Assembly (NCBI GenBank): GCA_026645575.1
Contig: JAPKMW010000034.1
Location: 28,241 to 92,240, forward strand
Direction of reading: 5' to 3'
Origin: Caldilineaceae bacterium
GTDB lineage: Bacteria > Chloroflexota > Anaerolineae > Caldilineales > Caldilineaceae
Length of the DNA: 64,000 nt
Shown here: one piece after another, positions 33,881 to 43,069 of the stretch
Position numbering within the stretch: the stretch's first letter is position 1
How the letters are laid out: each line of letters opens with the position of its first letter
Notes under the pieces: model-generated
The model's input: only the letters and a program-made list of their open reading frames with translations
What the model was told of the DNA's origin: nothing
Databases searched by the model: none
Made by a program: the position numbers and the translations under genes

Positions 33881-35743
33881 TTACGCTTTTGCCGTTAACT
33901 TGTGCATGATCAACCCAAAGGTCTGATGCCAGAAAGCGCCATTAACGTAGTTGTTATCAACCGTCGGCCAATTTTCCCAGTAGGTGGTGTTCATCGGCAT
34001 ACGGTGTAACCACTGTTGAACCGGGCAATCGATCAGGTTGTCCAAATACATTTCCAACGCCTTCAGGTAGAGTTCCATATATTTGGGATCATCTGCTGAA
34101 GGTTGCATGGTCGCCATTTCATCAAGAATGGCATCGTAATCGGCATTCTGCCAGCGAGCAATGACGCCACCGGCTTCACCCGTGGGGCGGAAGGTGCGCC
34201 CATGATAGAGATCGAGCGTATCAAAGGGATCGGCAATCGACGCGCCGTGGCCAAAGAGGAAGATCTTCGCTGTGCCATCGCCCATCTTGGTACCGGAGTC
34301 CGCTGGTGCGGTATATTCCGCTTCAAAGCCGAAATTGCGAAGCTGTTCCGCCAGAACCGGCCCGATGTCATTGAAGATGCCAAAGCCATGAATCACAGCC
34401 TGGGCATTCGCGCCATCCTTGGCCCAGAAGTCGCCACTCTTGGTGTAACCGGCCTCTTCCATCAACGCTGTCGCTTTGTCCAGGTTGTGTTCGTTGGTCG
34501 GATATTTTTCCAGTAACGGTTTTGCCGCTTCGATGTAGGGCATCAAGGGCGTGTAGTAGGGGAAGGGGAGTTCGGTGAGAATACCGGAACCGGCCAACGC
34601 CACATCTAACATCTGCTGGCGGTCGATGGCATAACTGACGGCCCAACGCACCCGCTTGTCGGCGAAGGGACCGTCTTCGCAGTTGAACCAGAGCGAGGTC
34701 GGCCACCAGTCGATGTAACCAAGCGGTAATTCCTGGTTGGTGTGGGTAATGATCGCCGGATTTTGTTGGACAACCTGAGCAATCGAGGTAGCGCGCAGAT
34801 CAAGGCTGGAATCAATTTCATTGTTAATGAGCAATTGCGAGGCGCGCTCTTCACCCGGCCAGGGCAGGTTGATGACCCGTTCCACTTGGGGCAATTCAGC
34901 CAGACCAACCTTCGCCGCCCACCAATCGTCGCGGCGGTCGCACCACTGCTGTTCCGGCGTCCACATGACAACATTGTAGGGACCCGTGACCAGCGGCCAG
35001 CCCTTTTCGGGGTCATAGAACTTAAAGTCCACCGGATCTTCCACATCGCGATAGACATGTTCCGGCACCCAGTAGATACCTGTATCAAACTTGCCGTATA
35101 GGTGGCTGAAGAGGAAGCGGGGTTTGGGGCTGTTGAAAGCGATCTTAACGGTTAGGTCATCGACCAGATCAACCTGCTTAACCCACTGACTGACTTCACT
35201 GCTGTTGCGCAGCAATGGCGCATTGGCAATCAACATATCCAGCGTATACTTAACATCGCGACCGGTGAAGGGCTGACCGTCGCTCCACTCGGCGCCCTGG
35301 CGGATCTTCACTGTTAATTCAGTAAAGTCATCATTATAAGATGCATCTTCGGCTAACCAGGGGATCAATTCATCAGCAAAGGCGGAGTAGTAGAAGAGGG
35401 GTTCATAACCACCGGGAATGGTGCGATGCCCAGTAGAACCGGCCGTGTAGTGACCGGCATTGCCAACATTGGTGAAAGCGCCTTCACCACCCTGGAACAT
35501 GAGAATCAAACTTTTCTCACGGGCCACTTCCTTCAAGCCTTCAGCCGCAGCAGGAGCGGCGGCTTCACCGGCGGCTGGGGCTGCTGGGGCCGCTGCTTCG
35601 CCACCTGACGGAGTGGCCGCTGGTGCACCACAAGCTGCCGCCAACACGCCAGCGGCAGCTAAACCGCTCAGGCGCATAAAATCGCGGCGATTCACATCAC
35701 GGTTAATCGTCAACAGATTCTTTTTTGGGGTTGTTTCAGACAT
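33881..35743 (-). CDS. ABC transporter substrate-binding lipoprotein (family 5), Tat-type signal
   Basis: 620 residues, family 5 solute-binding protein (oligopeptides, nickel or oligosaccharides). The N-terminus NRRDFMRLSGLAAAGVLAAAC combines a twin-Arg motif with a lipobox Cys, so it is probably exported folded and lipid-anchored. An Ala/Pro/Glu linker follows. Domain landmarks: FTELTVKIRQGAEWSDGQPF and the later DNLIDCPVQQWLHR. The reading frame is open 56 codons further up, but GGAGGAG sits 6 bases before the ATG at 35743. It is the first gene of an operon running through permeases and ATPases to the sigma factor. Confidence 0.93.
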   Translation of the reverse strand: MSETTPKKNLLTINRDVNRRDFMRLSGLAAAGVLAAACGAPAATPSGGEAAAPAAPAAGEAAAPAAAEGLKEVAREKSLILMFQGGEGAFTNVGNAGHYTAGSTGHRTIPGGYEPLFYYSAFADELIPWLAEDASYNDDFTELTVKIRQGAEWSDGQPFTGRDVKYTLDMLIANAPLLRNSSEVSQWVKQVDLVDDLTVKIAFNSPKPRFLFSHLYGKFDTGIYWVPEHVYRDVEDPVDFKFYDPEKGWPLVTGPYNVVMWTPEQQWCDRRDDWWAAKVGLAELPQVERVINLPWPGEERASQLLINNEIDSSLDLRATSIAQVVQQNPAIITHTNQELPLGYIDWWPTSLWFNCEDGPFADKRVRWAVSYAIDRQQMLDVALAGSGILTELPFPYYTPLMPYIEAAKPLLEKYPTNEHNLDKATALMEEAGYTKSGDFWAKDGANAQAVIHGFGIFNDIGPVLAEQLRNFGFEAEYTAPADSGTKMGDGTAKIFLFGHGASIADPFDTLDLYHGRTFRPTGEAGGVIARWQNADYDAILDEMATMQPSADDPKYMELYLKALEMYLDNLIDCPVQQWLHRMPMNTTYWENWPTVDNNYVNGAFWHQTFGLIMHKLTAKA

Positions 35744-36083
35744 ACTGACTCCTCCACGAATTGATGGTTGGAAAATAAACAGCATTATAGGGTAAGCAAC
35801 GTATTGTAAGTTGACAGGGGTTAAAGACGCCAGGCAGCCAAGCAGGACAGCGAATAGGGAACGCGCAAAAGCGGCTTGCCATCCTGGCTTTGTCATCCTG
35901 TCAAGGAGCAAACGCTTATTCCCAATAATGTTACGCGCAATGCCGAGCCGACAAGAGGTGTTTGATTTTCAGTAGTCCACAGTCATGGAATCGCGTACTC
36001 CAGCGTCAGCCGTTGGCAGTCCTGGTTACGGTGCGATCTACTGATTTTGTAATCAGGGCAGAAATTGTCGGTTGGGTAGCTTG

Positions 36084-36112
36084 AGTATAGAATAATTTTG
36101 CAAGCGTGTCAA
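36084..36112 (-). promoter_or_regulatory. Near-consensus sigma-70 promoter for the peptide-type ABC operon
   Basis: On the minus strand -35 TTGACA (36107-36112), 17-base spacer, -10 TATACT (36084-36089). The start point near 36077 gives a leader of about 330 bases before the ATG at 35743. The 601-base gap 35744-36344 contains no gene that I can support. It holds this promoter, the long leader and the divergent promoter at 36250. Confidence 0.7.
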
Positions 36113-36249
36113 ACCGCGTGTTAAATTGAAGTAAGACTTACGGCTCTATGGTGCAAGCACTATGGGAACGCCACCTGCCGGCAGGATGCCGGCGCCCAGA
36201 GGACTGTGTACATTGGAACAGGTGCGATACTCGGTAGCCAAAGCCTCAC

Positions 36250-36278
36250 TTGGTCGTATCTGCCTAATGCAGTATAAT
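36250..36278 (+). promoter_or_regulatory. Putative promoter of the Rpn gene
   Basis: -35 TTGGTC (36250-36255), 17-base spacer, -10 TATAAT (36273-36278). The start point would be about 60 bases before the ATG at 36345, which has GGAGGAAGG upstream. Confidence 0.55.
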
Positions 36279-36344
36279 GCAGGATAACGATGGAAAGTCG
36301 GCGGTTTGTTTAAACCTTAGCGTAATAAACGCAATGGAGGAAGG

Positions 36345-37331
36345 ATGACGCAATCAGCACCACGCGCCCTCATTAGCTTTGACTGGGCCATGAAGAGCAT
36401 CCTGCGCGATAAAGCGAACTTTGATGTGCTGGAGGGGTTCCTCAGCAGCTTGTTGCAACGGGATATTCAGGTGCTTTCGCTGTTGGAAAGTGAGGGCAAC
36501 CAGCAGCATGAGCAAGATAAATACAACCGCGTCGATCTCATGGTGCAAGATGCCAACGGTGAAATCTTTTTGATCGAAATTCAGCATGATCTGGAAATTC
36601 ACTATCTCAAGCGCCTGCTCTATGGCACATCGAAGTTGATCAGCGAAAATCTCAAGTTAGGCGAATCCTTTGCGCGTGTGCGTAAAGCGATCTCGATCAG
36701 CATTCTCTACTTTCAACTTGATGAGAAACTGGCCGATTACATCTATCACGGCTATACCCAATTTTATGGCTGGCATACCCAGGAGCCGCTAGTGATCCAG
36801 CCTGATCTGGCGCCGGCAAAATCATCAAACGGACGCCCGAAACGGTATATGGAAGGGGACGCCCCCAAAATCTTCCCTGAGTATTACTTAATTGATGTGG
36901 TCAGTTTCCAAAATATCATTCAAAGCGATATCGATGAGTGGATCTACTTCTTCAAAAATTCAGAAATTCGCGATGACTTTCAAGCCAAAAATATTCAGGC
37001 TGCCCGCGAAAAATTGGATCTGTTACAGATGGATGAAGGTGAACGGCGCGCCTACGAACGTTACTTGATCAATCGCGCCGTTGAAAATGATGTTCTGCTG
37101 GCGGCACATCTACGCGGCTTAGAAGAAGGTCGCGAAGAAGGTCGCGAGGAAGGTCGCGAGGAAGGTCGCGCCGAAGGTCGCGAAGAAGGTCGCGAAGAAG
37201 GGGAACGCAATGGTGAAAAGGCTGGAATTCGGAAGACTGCCAAAGCCATGTTAGCCAGAGGACTCGATCACGCCCTCATTGCTGAGGTGACAGGGTTGCC
37301 TATCCCTGAGATTGAAGCTTTAGCATTATAA
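36345..37331 (+). CDS. Rpn family nuclease (PD-(D/E)XK, recombination-promoting)
   Basis: 328 residues. The N-terminal PD-(D/E)XK nuclease domain of the Rpn/YhgA-like family: FDWAMKSILRDKANFDVLEGFLSSLL, then NRVDLMVQDANGEIFLIEIQ with the catalytic Asp and Glu-x-Gln, then HYLKRLLYGTSKLI. Family members cut DNA and promote RecA-independent recombination, and some act as anti-phage proteins. The C-terminal part has seven tandem EEGR units and ends with an ARGLDHALIAEVTGLPIPEI segment common to these proteins. GGAGGAAGG precedes the ATG. Confidence 0.9.
   Translation: MTQSAPRALISFDWAMKSILRDKANFDVLEGFLSSLLQRDIQVLSLLESEGNQQHEQDKYNRVDLMVQDANGEIFLIEIQHDLEIHYLKRLLYGTSKLISENLKLGESFARVRKAISISILYFQLDEKLADYIYHGYTQFYGWHTQEPLVIQPDLAPAKSSNGRPKRYMEGDAPKIFPEYYLIDVVSFQNIIQSDIDEWIYFFKNSEIRDDFQAKNIQAAREKLDLLQMDEGERRAYERYLINRAVENDVLLAAHLRGLEEGREEGREEGREEGRAEGREEGREEGERNGEKAGIRKTAKAMLARGLDHALIAEVTGLPIPEIEALAL
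37122..37202 (+). repeat. 12-bp tandem repeat coding for EEGR units in the Rpn gene
   Basis: About 6.7 copies of GAAGAAGGTCGC in frame, with a few synonymous changes. It encodes a charged helical linker. Copy number is expected to vary between strains by slippage, without frame loss because the unit is 12 bases. Confidence 0.85.
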
Positions 37332-37350
37332 GAATTGTTGTGGACAAGGA

Positions 37351-40290
37351 ATGAATACAACGCATATCCCTTCTACTTTGCCGCCGATGAATGCCCCCGA
37401 TCAGGCGACAACCCAACAGGCCGCGCGGAGTCTGCCGCTCCTCAAGAAACCGCCATTACTCTTACGGCCGGTGCGCGCCCTGGTGGATCTGGCCTACTTG
37501 TCGGCGCGCCGGCTGCGCTATCATAGCGGGTTGAGCCTACTTTCGTTGCTGGGCTTTGTCCTGGCCATTGCGCTGGTCAGCAGCGCCGCCTTTTTTTCCA
37601 ATGCGGTCGATACAGTGATCATGCGCCAGGAATTGGCCGAGTATAGCCGCGTCACCGGGCGACCGCCGCTCTCTTCCCGCATTTATACGCCTTCCACCCG
37701 CGTCGTTCCTTTGACCATCGAACGTAGCGAAACGTTGGGCGACAATGTTTCCACCACCCTTTCTGCGGAAGTGGGGTTGCCCGTGCGTTACATTGGGATG
37801 ATGGCCGATAGTGGTGTGTTGAGCCTGCAACCATTGGCCGGTGATATACGCTATGAGAACAAACGCACCCTGGGCAATGTTAATCTTGTCTACTTTAAGG
37901 ACATTGCCGATCATATCGTCTTTGATGGCTCGGCGCTGAACAACGACGGTGCTTCCGGCGAACGGCTGGAGGTATGGATGTCCTCAGCGCTGGGGGCGAA
38001 ATTGGGCGTTCAGGCCGGCGATCAATTTGATCTGGCTGGGACGGGGCAGGCGGCCATTCCGATCCCCATCACCATTGCCGGCTTCTGGCAGGCGACGGAC
38101 CCCAAAGCGCCTTTCTGGTTCAGCGACCCTGATCAGACGTTGGCCGAGAAGCTACTCACCCGCCGCAATGATTATATTGGTCATGTTGAGTCACGGTTGA
38201 CCACCAAAGTACGCGCCGTCACCTGGCATGTGATCCTTGACGAATCCCAAGCGACGCCGACCCGTGGCCGCAACTACATCGACGGCTTTCAAACCGCCGC
38301 CGTCGTCATCAGTAAATATCTGCCCGATGCTCGCCTGACCTCCCCCTCGCTCTCGTTGGGAAAATTTGTCGGACGGCAGACAGTCTTAACGACCATTTTA
38401 CTCGGCTTTAATGTGCCGGCTTTGAGCTTTCTGCTCTATTTTCTCGTCGTGACCTCGGCGGTCATTGCCTACTGGCAGCGACGCGAAACCGCCATCATGA
38501 TCAGCCGCGGCATGACCCGCTGGGGTGTTCTCAGTTATGTATTGGTGGAAGGCTTTGTCTTGTTTCTCATCGGCGCGCCGTTGGGGTTGGGGCTGGGCAT
38601 GGTGCTGGCACGGTTGATGGGCTACACGGTCAGCTTTCTCAACTTTCAAGAGCGGACGCCTTTGCCGGTCTCATTCGATGGGCTGAATTTGCCACTGGTT
38701 GGCACAACGATGGGCATTCTGCTGCTGGCAAAGTTATGGACAGCCGCGTCGACCAGCAGCGAAACGGTGTTGACCCAACAGCGCGAACATGCCCGTCCAC
38801 CGCGTGGCCCCTTCTGGTATCGCGCCTATCTGGACTTGCTCCTGTTGATTCCGGCCTGGTATGGCTATCAACAGTTGATGCAGCGCGGCTCGTTGGGCGC
38901 CCTGGTGGAGGATCGCCCCGAAGAGTTGTATCAAGACCCGTTGCTGATTGTGGTGCCGGCGCTCTTTGTGGTGGTGTTGGCCTTCCTGGCTATGCGCCTT
39001 TTTCCTTTTGTCATGCGGCTGCTCGACTGGCTGGCCAACCGCACGCCTTGGTTGACGCCCCATCTGGCCCTGCGCCAACTGGGGCGTTACAGCCAGAATT
39101 ACATTAACCCCATGTTGTTGGTCATCGTGTCGCTGGCGTTGGGGGTCTACACATTGTCGATGGCCGCTAGCCTCGACAAATGGTTGGTGGATCGCATGTA
39201 TTACCGCATCGGCGCCGATCTTGCCTTCACCCCCTTTTCCGCGGTCGAATCCCAGTCTGATACACCGTCGCCGGGCGCCGAATGGGTGCCGCCGATTGAT
39301 GAGTTTGAGACCCTGCCGGGCGTTGTCACGGCGGCGCGGGTAGGTGATTATCGCGCTGAAATTGATCTAGGCGCTGCCGGCGCCGGTCGGGTGCGGGGCC
39401 GGTTTCTGGGCGTCGACCGGGTTGACTTTATGCGGGTCGCCTGGTTCCGGGGCGATTTGGCGCGTGAACCGCTAGGTGGCTTAATGAACCGACTGGCGGC
39501 GACGGATGACGGCATCCTGGTCTCAGAAAAGTTCCTGGCTGAGAATCAATTGCGTGTGGGGGACAAGGTCAACATCCATGTCATCACCGACTTGGGCACC
39601 AGTCTCAAGAGCGCCTTTACCATTGTCGGCGCCTATGAATATTTCCCCACAGTCTATGATGATCAGGTGACGGTGGTCGGCAATCTGGAATTTCTCTTCT
39701 CCTTCTTCGGCATGGTGATGCCCCATCGCATCTGGCTTGATCTGGCGCCGGGGGCCGATGGCAAAGCCGCCCTCGCTGCCGTGCCGTCGCTGGGCATTGA
39801 CAGCATTAACCGTGACGACACCCAACGCATCATCCAAGAGGAACAAGCGAAGATGGAGCGGGTCGGCGTCTTTGGCACGCTGTCGGTCGGCTTTATTGCC
39901 GCAACCTTTATGGCTGCGCTTGGCTTGTTGACCTACAGCTACGCCTCCATGAATGAACGGCTCTATCTCTTCTCCGTCATGCGCTCGATTGGTCTCAACC
40001 GGGGGCAAGTCGTGGGACAGGTGGCGCTGGAATATACGGTGCTGACGGCCTATGGCGCCATTGCCGGCGTTATTGCCGGTTCGACTGTCGCCACCATGTT
40101 TGTGCCGCTCTTCCGCATCACCGGCGACCTGGGGAAGGCCCTGCCGCCGCTGCTGCCCATCCTCGCCCGCGACGAAATCTTCCCCCTGGCGATTGCCTTT
40201 GCCGGCGTCATGATTGTGTTGGAGATCGTGGTGATCTCGTCGGCGCTCTTCCAGCGGTTGTTTAGTGCGTTGCGATTGGGGCATCAGTAA
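37351..40290 (+). CDS. FtsX-like permease, large membrane protein
   Basis: 979 residues with two FtsX/MacB-type permease halves. An N-terminal TM (GLSLLSLLGFVLAIALVSSAAFF, about 55-80), a large extracytoplasmic domain, a first group of TM helices around residues 340-460, two TM helices near 495-560, a second TM/extracytoplasmic unit, and a final TM group (about 850-970). FtsX-type permeases usually act with a cytoplasmic ATPase in lipoprotein or peptide export. None is adjacent here, so the partner must be encoded elsewhere or is missing. AAGGA is directly before the ATG. Confidence 0.85.
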   Translation: MNTTHIPSTLPPMNAPDQATTQQAARSLPLLKKPPLLLRPVRALVDLAYLSARRLRYHSGLSLLSLLGFVLAIALVSSAAFFSNAVDTVIMRQELAEYSRVTGRPPLSSRIYTPSTRVVPLTIERSETLGDNVSTTLSAEVGLPVRYIGMMADSGVLSLQPLAGDIRYENKRTLGNVNLVYFKDIADHIVFDGSALNNDGASGERLEVWMSSALGAKLGVQAGDQFDLAGTGQAAIPIPITIAGFWQATDPKAPFWFSDPDQTLAEKLLTRRNDYIGHVESRLTTKVRAVTWHVILDESQATPTRGRNYIDGFQTAAVVISKYLPDARLTSPSLSLGKFVGRQTVLTTILLGFNVPALSFLLYFLVVTSAVIAYWQRRETAIMISRGMTRWGVLSYVLVEGFVLFLIGAPLGLGLGMVLARLMGYTVSFLNFQERTPLPVSFDGLNLPLVGTTMGILLLAKLWTAASTSSETVLTQQREHARPPRGPFWYRAYLDLLLLIPAWYGYQQLMQRGSLGALVEDRPEELYQDPLLIVVPALFVVVLAFLAMRLFPFVMRLLDWLANRTPWLTPHLALRQLGRYSQNYINPMLLVIVSLALGVYTLSMAASLDKWLVDRMYYRIGADLAFTPFSAVESQSDTPSPGAEWVPPIDEFETLPGVVTAARVGDYRAEIDLGAAGAGRVRGRFLGVDRVDFMRVAWFRGDLAREPLGGLMNRLAATDDGILVSEKFLAENQLRVGDKVNIHVITDLGTSLKSAFTIVGAYEYFPTVYDDQVTVVGNLEFLFSFFGMVMPHRIWLDLAPGADGKAALAAVPSLGIDSINRDDTQRIIQEEQAKMERVGVFGTLSVGFIAATFMAALGLLTYSYASMNERLYLFSVMRSIGLNRGQVVGQVALEYTVLTAYGAIAGVIAGSTVATMFVPLFRITGDLGKALPPLLPILARDEIFPLAIAFAGVMIVLEIVVISSALFQRLFSALRLGHQ

Positions 40291-40437
40291 AAATTTTATT
40301 TCGTGTACCTATGATCCTGATTTTGCTGGTCAGGCAAGCCGCATCAGTGAATTATTGCTTGCTCATGAGGCAATTGATGGGAAGTTAATTCTTGTCTACC
40401 GACCGTCAATCTAGCATGTGAATATGAGGAAAGTATT

Positions 40438-40755
40438 GTGACTACCGAACGCACCCTACGCCATGTCGTCCTCTTCAAATTCAAAGACGACACCACCGCC
40501 GACCAAGTCCACCAGATCGAAGCCGCCTTTCGCGCCCTGCCCGGCCAAATCGACGCCATCCACGCCTTTGAATGGGGTACCGATGTCAGCGTCGAAGGCA
40601 AGGCGGACGGCTATACCCACTGTTTCTTTATCACCTTCAAAAGCGCAGCCGACCGGGACGCCTATCTCCCCCACCCTGATCATCGTGCGTTTGGCGCAAT
40701 CTTGCGCCCGCACTTGGATAAGGTGCTGGTTCTTGACTATTGGACACAGGACTAG
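40438..40755 (+). CDS. Dabb (stress-responsive alpha/beta barrel) domain protein
   Basis: 105 residues forming one Dabb domain. It begins RHVVLFKFKDDTTADQVHQIEAAF, has the conserved GTDVSVEGKADGYTHCFFITF and ends HPDHRAFGAILRPHLDKVLVLDYW, which are typical landmarks. These dimeric ferredoxin-like-fold proteins have no single known reaction. The start is a GTG. The stop directly abuts the mevalonate kinase ATG, so the two are co-translated. Confidence 0.88.
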   Translation: MTTERTLRHVVLFKFKDDTTADQVHQIEAAFRALPGQIDAIHAFEWGTDVSVEGKADGYTHCFFITFKSAADRDAYLPHPDHRAFGAILRPHLDKVLVLDYWTQD

Positions 40756-41682
40756 ATGACCACCGCCAGCGCTCCAGGCAAAATTATTCTCGTCGGTGAA
40801 CACGCCGTTGTCTACGGTCGCCCAGCCATTGCCGTTCCGGTTTGGGAACGGGTGGCGACGGCGGCGATCACGCCGCGGCCCACTGGCTCCGGTTGTCTCC
40901 TGGTTGCGCCCGATATTAAACGGCGCTTTGTGGTAGCCAACGCTAATGCCAATCCCCTGGTCGTGGTAACCCGACTGACCTTAGCGCAACTCAACGGGCC
41001 GGACAACCCGGACTGGCAGATCGAAGTGCGCAGCCAGTTGCCAATTGCCAGTGGCTTGGGTAGCGGTGCGGCCTTGAGTACAGCGTTGGTACGCGCCATC
41101 TATACCCACTTGGGCCATCAGCCTGAGCCGGCCCAAGTCAGCGCGCTGGTCTATGAAAGTGAACGTTTCTACCACGGCATTCCCAGCGGTATCGACAACA
41201 CGGTGATCGCCTATGGGCTACCGGTCTGGTTTATCAAAGGCCAGCCGCCCACTACCTTTCAGCCGTGCCAGCCGTTAACCCTCGCCATTGCCGACAGCGG
41301 CATCGCCGCTCCCACCAAAGAGACCGTCGGCGATGTCCGGCAGGGCTGGCAACGCGATCCGGCGCAGTACGAAGCCTGGTTTGATGAGATCGGCGCCCTT
41401 GTCCAATCTGCCCGCCAAGCCATTGAGCAAGGCGACCTGCCGACGCTAGGCGCGCTTTTCAACCGCAATCAAGCCGTCTTAGCACAACTGGGCGTCAGTT
41501 CACCACACCTGGAACAATTGATTATGGCCGCTCACAGCGCTGGTGCGCTGGGCGCAAAGCTCAGTGGCGGCGGGCGCGGCGGCAACATGATTGCCTTGAT
41601 TGACCCCACTCAGGCACAAGCGGTGACAGATGCCTTACAATACGCAGGCGCCCGCAGCGTCCTGGTGACAACGGTCCGGTAG
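40756..41682 (+). CDS. mvk: Mevalonate kinase
   Basis: A GHMP kinase that phosphorylates mevalonate in isoprenoid synthesis, 308 residues. [20 protein letters not shown] at the N-terminus, the ATP loop [20 protein letters not shown] near residues 95-115, [16 protein letters not shown] (catalytic Asp region) and the C-terminal [19 protein letters not shown] are diagnostic. This implies a mevalonate-type isoprenoid route, known in Chloroflexota. No other pathway gene is in the window. The stop codon lies in the GTAGGTGCGG repeat arm at 41679. Confidence 0.93.
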   Translation: MTTASAPGKIILVGEHAVVYGRPAIAVPVWERVATAAITPRPTGSGCLLVAPDIKRRFVVANANANPLVVVTRLTLAQLNGPDNPDWQIEVRSQLPIASGLGSGAALSTALVRAIYTHLGHQPEPAQVSALVYESERFYHGIPSGIDNTVIAYGLPVWFIKGQPPTTFQPCQPLTLAIADSGIAAPTKETVGDVRQGWQRDPAQYEAWFDEIGALVQSARQAIEQGDLPTLGALFNRNQAVLAQLGVSSPHLEQLIMAAHSAGALGAKLSGGGRGGNMIALIDPTQAQAVTDALQYAGARSVLVTTVR

Positions 41683-41837
41683 GTGCGGATTACAACCCAT
41701 CGGCTTGATGCCGATAGGTTTGCAACCGCACGGGTATCGCTTATCACAAAAGTGATAGACGTAGTTTCCAGTTGCCTGCTTAGGCGCACATGCATCTTTC
41801 CGTATTTGCGGCTCGTGCGGTTGCAAACCGCACCTAC
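41679..41837. repeat. Inverted repeat GTAGGTGCGG...CCGCACCTAC after the mevalonate kinase gene
   Basis: The arms 41679-41697 and 41819-41837 match at most of 19 positions. The kinase stop codon is part of the left arm. Between the arms are further small palindromes (ATCGGCTTGATGCCGAT; CTTATCACAAAAGTGATAG). The gap 41683-41900 has no gene. Confidence 0.6.
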
Positions 41838-41863
41838 TATCTTCACCCCTCCGCCCCACAAAG

Positions 41864-41892
41864 TTGAGCCGCGCCCCAAAGCTGAGTATAAT
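41864..41892 (+). promoter_or_regulatory. Promoter placing dus on a leaderless mRNA
   Basis: -35 TTGAGC (41864-41869), 17-base spacer, -10 TATAAT (41887-41892). The start point would fall at about 41899-41900, and the ATG is at 41901, with no room for a ribosome site. The mRNA would be leaderless. Confidence 0.65.
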
Positions 41893-41900
41893 GGGGCGCT

Positions 41901-43040
41901 ATGCAAACACAAACCTTTTGGGAGACACTCCCGCGACCAATTATCGCTCTGTCGCCGATGGACGGTGTGACCGACCAGCCCTATCGTCATTTGCAAAAAA
42001 AGTATGGCAACCCCATGCTGATGTACACCGAGTTCACCAATGTGGAGGGCCTCTTTCTGAGCAATGGGCAGTTGTTGCGCGATCTACTCTACGACGAGAC
42101 GCAGCGCCCCATTATCGGCCAGATCTTTGGCAAGACGCCCAGCTTTTTCTACCAGGCGGCGATTCTGCTCTGTGAACTGGGCTTTGACGGCATTGACATC
42201 AACATGGGCTGCCCCTCCAAGAATGTCGCCAGCAGCGGGTCGGGCGCCGGGTTGATTCGGACACCCAAGCTGGCGCAGGAGATTGTGCGCGCCACCAAAC
42301 AGGGGGTGCAAGATTGGTTGAACGGTGCCACCATCTATGACTGCCCCAATCTCAAAGCACGGGTGGCGCCCCAGATTCTGGCCCAACGGGCGCACTTGCC
42401 ACCGACCTATCAAGCCCGCCGCCCCATCCCAGTTAGCGTGAAGACGCGCGTCGGTTATGAAAAACCGATCATCGCTACCTGGCTGCCCTATTTGCTGGAA
42501 GTGGAACCGGCGGTCGTCTGCATTCATGGTCGTACACTGGAACAGGGCTACAGCGGCGAAGCCAGTTGGGAAGAGGTGGGCAAGGCGGTGGGCGTGGCAC
42601 AGGGCAGCGGCATTCCGATTCTGGGCAATGGCGATGTGTTGTCGTTAGCCCAGGCCCATCAACGCGTGCGCGACTACGGCGTGACCGGCGTCTTGATTGG
42701 CCGCGCCACCTATGGCAATCCCTTTTTCTTTGGTGAAGAAACACCGCCAACCGAAGGCGAAACGCCCGACGCTGACCGTGTCCGCCGCTTTGCTGAGATC
42801 ATGCTGGAACATGCCCATCTCTACGAGCGCACTTACGGTCACTACGAAAAATATTTCTTTTCGCCCATGCGCAAACATCTGGGCTGGTACGCCCGGCAGA
42901 TGCATGGCGGCAAAAAGTTGCGCATCCCGCTAATGCAGAGCAACAGCCCGCAAGAGGTGCTGCATATTTTACAAAGTCAGGGCTACTGTGTTGACAAGGT
43001 GTCGTTCACCTTACCACAAATGCCGGTTCTTGCCGCCTGA
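41901..43040 (+). CDS. dus: tRNA-dihydrouridine synthase
   Basis: A flavin-dependent reductase that converts uridine to dihydrouridine in tRNA, 379 residues. Landmarks: ALSPMDGVTDQPYRHL, the catalytic Cys in DINMGCPSKNV near residue 98, SVKTRVGY, and the FMN phosphate region GNGDVLS with GVLIGRATYGNPFFF. Compared with DusA/B/C there is an insertion of about 35 residues (GVQDWLNGATIYDCPNLKAR onward) before the KTRVGY strand. The C-terminal helical domain has the tRNA-contact segment FFSPMRKHLGWYARQMHGGKK. It is convergent with ureC, with only 29 bases between the stops. Confidence 0.93.
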   Translation: MQTQTFWETLPRPIIALSPMDGVTDQPYRHLQKKYGNPMLMYTEFTNVEGLFLSNGQLLRDLLYDETQRPIIGQIFGKTPSFFYQAAILLCELGFDGIDINMGCPSKNVASSGSGAGLIRTPKLAQEIVRATKQGVQDWLNGATIYDCPNLKARVAPQILAQRAHLPPTYQARRPIPVSVKTRVGYEKPIIATWLPYLLEVEPAVVCIHGRTLEQGYSGEASWEEVGKAVGVAQGSGIPILGNGDVLSLAQAHQRVRDYGVTGVLIGRATYGNPFFFGEETPPTEGETPDADRVRRFAEIMLEHAHLYERTYGHYEKYFFSPMRKHLGWYARQMHGGKKLRIPLMQSNSPQEVLHILQSQGYCVDKVSFTLPQMPVLAA

Positions 43041-43069
43041 ACCCACTCTTGTTGTGCGTAACTCCTAAC

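Noticed and set aside
35744..35911. 56-codon N-terminal extension of the substrate-binding protein
   Set aside because: It would bury the Tat/lipobox signal, and the proper ribosome site is at 35743.
36345..37331. Rpn gene as part of a transposon
   Set aside because: Some Rpn proteins are labelled putative transposases, but no terminal inverted repeats or target duplications flank this gene.
39523..40284. 253-codon frame opposite the FtsX-like gene, and other long opposite-strand frames
   Set aside because: These are shadows of well-supported genes. Their translations are rich in His/Gln/Arg without domains.
40300..40412. Possible gene remnant reading YDPDFAGQASRISELLLAHE and ending at TAG
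   Set aside because: The fragment looks protein-like but has no start codon, ribosome site or recognisable family. It may be chance or a decayed gene.
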